In this document: piece by piece, positions 6,529-7,782 of the stretch
Position numbering within the stretch: the stretch's first letter is position 1
Layout of the letters: every line of letters begins with the position of its first letter
DNA from: Candidatus Nanohaloarchaea archaeon
GTDB lineage: Archaea > EX4484-52 > GLR71
NCBI GenBank assembly: GCA_030636885.1
Contig: DAOVVY010000034.1
Coordinates: forward strand, 1 to 7,782
DNA: 7,782 bases
Direction: 5' to 3'
Translations under genes and position numbers: made by a program
The notes under the pieces: model-generated
Told to the model about the DNA's origin: nothing
The model's input: the letters and a program-made list of their open reading frames with translations, nothing else
The model's database searches: none

Positions 6529-7422
6529 ATGAAACAAAAATATCTCATTATTGGAATTATGTTTTTACTTATCCCGACTATTGTCTTAGCGGAGACAATA
6601 AATGATTCCGATGTACATCCAGGGACTCTTGATGCACCTGAATTCGGTACTGGTGATGTTACAATTTTAACTGAGGAACAAATTATTCAGAGACAAGAAC
6701 AGATATATCAAATTTTAAATAGTTCTGGGCGTCCAATTAAAAGAGATCTTATCAATTCTTCAAATATATCATTTAAGTCAGGCCATAAGATTTCAGTATC
6801 GCCTGGAATTGAGCAGAATCTACCTTATGATACAGGATATTATGTGATTCAATTTTATAGTTCGTATATGGGTGTGGATGCAACTACGCGCGATAAACTT
6901 GATGAGCTTGATGTTGTTAGGTTTCAATACATAGATGATAATGCGTTCTATACTAATATTCCGAAGTTAGCGTTTGAGACTATTGATGATTTTATAGTTG
7001 ATAAAAAAATCAGGTATGTCGGTGAGATACCATATGATGCTAAGATAGAACAACAGTTTGATGAAGAAATACGGGCAAATCTTGATTCTGAGTATGGGAT
7101 AGTTGTTTATCTTTTTGAAAGACCGACAGTAAGTCAATTAGTCAAGTTGAGATTAAAAATGAACATTAATTCTTATTCAGATGTTACTTATTTTGTCTAT
7201 GGGTCTGCAAGCGGTAGTGATATAATTGATATCGCAAATATGGATTCTATAATGTTTGTTGAAAAACAGGCAAGTGCTACATTGTCATCTGTTGAAGATA
7301 ATCGATATGATACAGTCAATGATTTAAGTTTTCTATTAATGTCTTTTGTAGTTGTAATCATAGTTTCGTTAATATTATTTATTATGGTAAAAAAAAGAAA
7401 AAAACAATTTCAAAAAATATAA
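6529..7422 (+). CDS. Exported, C-terminally anchored protein with tandem subtilase-propeptide-like domains
   Basis: Residues 1-21 form a signal peptide: a basic start (MKQK), a hydrophobic core and a probable cleavage after VLA before Glu 22. A polar, partly helical stretch follows to about residue 100. Residues 104-173 (YYVIQFY, YIDDNAFYTNIP, IRYVGEIPYDAKI) match the pattern of the beta-alpha propeptide-type domains that precede S8 subtilisin-like proteases. A second, more divergent copy spans about 189-247 (YGIVVYLFERP, then DIANMDSIMFVEKQ). A membrane helix (about 267-287) and a lysine-rich tail (VKKRKKQFQKI) end the protein, so its bulk should face outside. Where the S8 catalytic domain would begin, there is only the short linker to the membrane helix; no Asp/His/Ser catalytic motifs are visible. 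It may be a stand-alone protease inhibitor, a chaperone or a binding protein. The domain assignment is made by eye. The gene is AT-rich and has its own TATA box. Confidence 0.85.
   Translation: MKQKYLIIGIMFLLIPTIVLAETINDSDVHPGTLDAPEFGTGDVTILTEEQIIQRQEQIYQILNSSGRPIKRDLINSSNISFKSGHKISVSPGIEQNLPYDTGYYVIQFYSSYMGVDATTRDKLDELDVVRFQYIDDNAFYTNIPKLAFETIDDFIVDKKIRYVGEIPYDAKIEQQFDEEIRANLDSEYGIVVYLFERPTVSQLVKLRLKMNINSYSDVTYFVYGSASGSDIIDIANMDSIMFVEKQASATLSSVEDNRYDTVNDLSFLLMSFVVVIIVSLILFIMVKKRKKQFQKI
7388..7418 (-). terminator. T-rich terminator of tyrS inside the 3' end of the opposite gene
   Basis: On the minus strand this segment reads as three T-runs of 6-8 bases. It starts about 25 nt after the tyrS stop. 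On the plus strand it encodes the lysine-rich tail of the anchored protein, so a single A-rich stretch may serve both purposes. Confidence 0.4.
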
Positions 7423-7424
7423 AA

Positions 7425-7435
7425 TGTTTTTGATT
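7425..7435 (+). terminator. Short T-run after the anchored protein gene
   Basis: A run of five T follows the TAA stop in the 21-nt gap between the convergent genes. It is short for a terminator, so plus-strand transcription may continue into tyrS as antisense RNA. Confidence 0.25.
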
Positions 7436-7443
7436 GTCAGAAA

Positions 7444-7782
7444 TTAAAGGAAATGTTTTCTTACAGGTTCAAATATCCTTATTATCTCTTCAGCAACACC
7501 ATTTTTTAGGTCAAGCGGATGGATCTTGTTTTCGATGAATGCTTTCTCCAATTCTTTGTAATTGCTGTATTCAAGATTGCCACCGTATTTTTCAGGACGG
7601 TTTATCACGAATCTGTCTGTGTGAGGAAATACGAGCAGTCGTGCAATTGACATCACCGGGTTGTCTTCAATCACACCTGCTATGCAATGCGCCTTGTTGA
7701 TCTTTGATTTTATGTCTTTTTCTGAATCCTTGACAGAGATCATGGTCTCTGGTTTGCTGGAGGACATCTTTCCGCCCGGGCC
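7444..7782 (-). CDS. tyrS: Tyrosyl-tRNA synthetase, C-terminal part (N-terminus beyond the window)
   Basis: TyrRS charges tRNA-Tyr with tyrosine. The visible 112 residues are the C-terminal part; the frame stays open to the window edge, reading GPGGK before the first in-window Met. That Met belongs to the class I signature KMSSSKPE, the ATP-binding KMSKS loop, so it is internal and not the start. 'IKSKINKAHC', 'VIEDNPVMSIARLLVFP', 'RPEKYGGNLEYSNYKELEKAF' and 'IHPLDLKNGVAEEIIRIFEPVRKHF' match the anticodon-binding end of archaeal/eukaryal TyrRS rather than bacterial TyrRS or TrpRS. The protein ends shortly after this motif, as short archaeal TyrRS does. The gene converges with the anchored-protein gene across 21 nt. 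Its G+C content is higher than that of the neighbouring AT-rich genes, and it is a core host gene. Confidence 0.93.
   Translation of the reverse strand, partial: GPGGKMSSSKPETMISVKDSEKDIKSKINKAHCIAGVIEDNPVMSIARLLVFPHTDRFVINRPEKYGGNLEYSNYKELEKAFIENKIHPLDLKNGVAEEIIRIFEPVRKHFL

Noticed and set aside
6195..6605. Open frames on both strands around the end of the pyrophosphatase-like gene (minus 97 codons, plus 63 codons)
   Set aside because: One is antisense to the pyrophosphatase motifs. The other runs through the hairpin and the TATA box into the signal-peptide region of the next gene in another frame.
7444..7767. A complete small 107-aa protein starting at the Met of MSSSKP
   Set aside because: That Met is part of the class I KMSSS signature; the frame continues upstream to the window edge, so this is the end of tyrS.

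Overview
The window comes from an archaeon. The left edge carries an archaeal-type DNA topoisomerase I (minus strand, C-terminus beyond position 1). The right edge carries the C-terminal part of an archaeal/eukaryal-type tyrosyl-tRNA synthetase (minus strand, N-terminus beyond position 7782). Almost every gene has an archaeal TATA box about 25-28 nt before its start codon, which points to largely leaderless transcripts. Compact genes, short spacers and a DPANN-like gene style suggest a Woesearchaeota/Pacearchaeota-type lineage, but the lineage is inference only.

Layout. 1-2111 (-): topA, moderately GC-rich. 2112-2225: divergent promoter region with two TATA boxes and a 9-bp inverted repeat. 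2226-5948 (+): three AT-rich genes of 553, 300 and 310 aa that I cannot assign to a known family. Each has its own TATA box, and the second and third share a nearly identical 17-bp promoter element. 6013-6423 (+): a short protein of the family I inorganic pyrophosphatase fold; most active-site residues are present, but one catalytic Asp is replaced by Met. 6424-6528: spacer with a perfect 7-bp stem capped by a GAAA tetraloop. 6529-7422 (+): an exported, C-terminally membrane-anchored protein that looks like two subtilase-propeptide-type domains without a protease domain. 7444-7782 (-): tyrS, tail to tail with the preceding gene.

How the parts relate. The conserved topA and tyrS genes frame an accessory stretch on the opposite strand. 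Sampled 60-base lines show the contrast in composition: 36/60 G+C in topA (line 1501), 14/60 in the first unknown gene (line 2401), 27/60 in the pyrophosphatase-like gene (line 6061), and 15/60 in the anchored protein (line 6661). The three AT-rich genes form the best candidate for an undescribed, possibly transferred module. The first combines a small beta-rich N-terminal domain and a helix-turn-helix-like segment with a long helical C-terminal part; the other two are soluble helical proteins. I see no nuclease, helicase, methyltransferase, transposase or integrase motif, so a defence role is speculation. No CRISPR array, tRNA, rRNA or insertion sequence is visible. No stretch over 300 bases lacks a gene; the longest spacers are about 105-116 bases.
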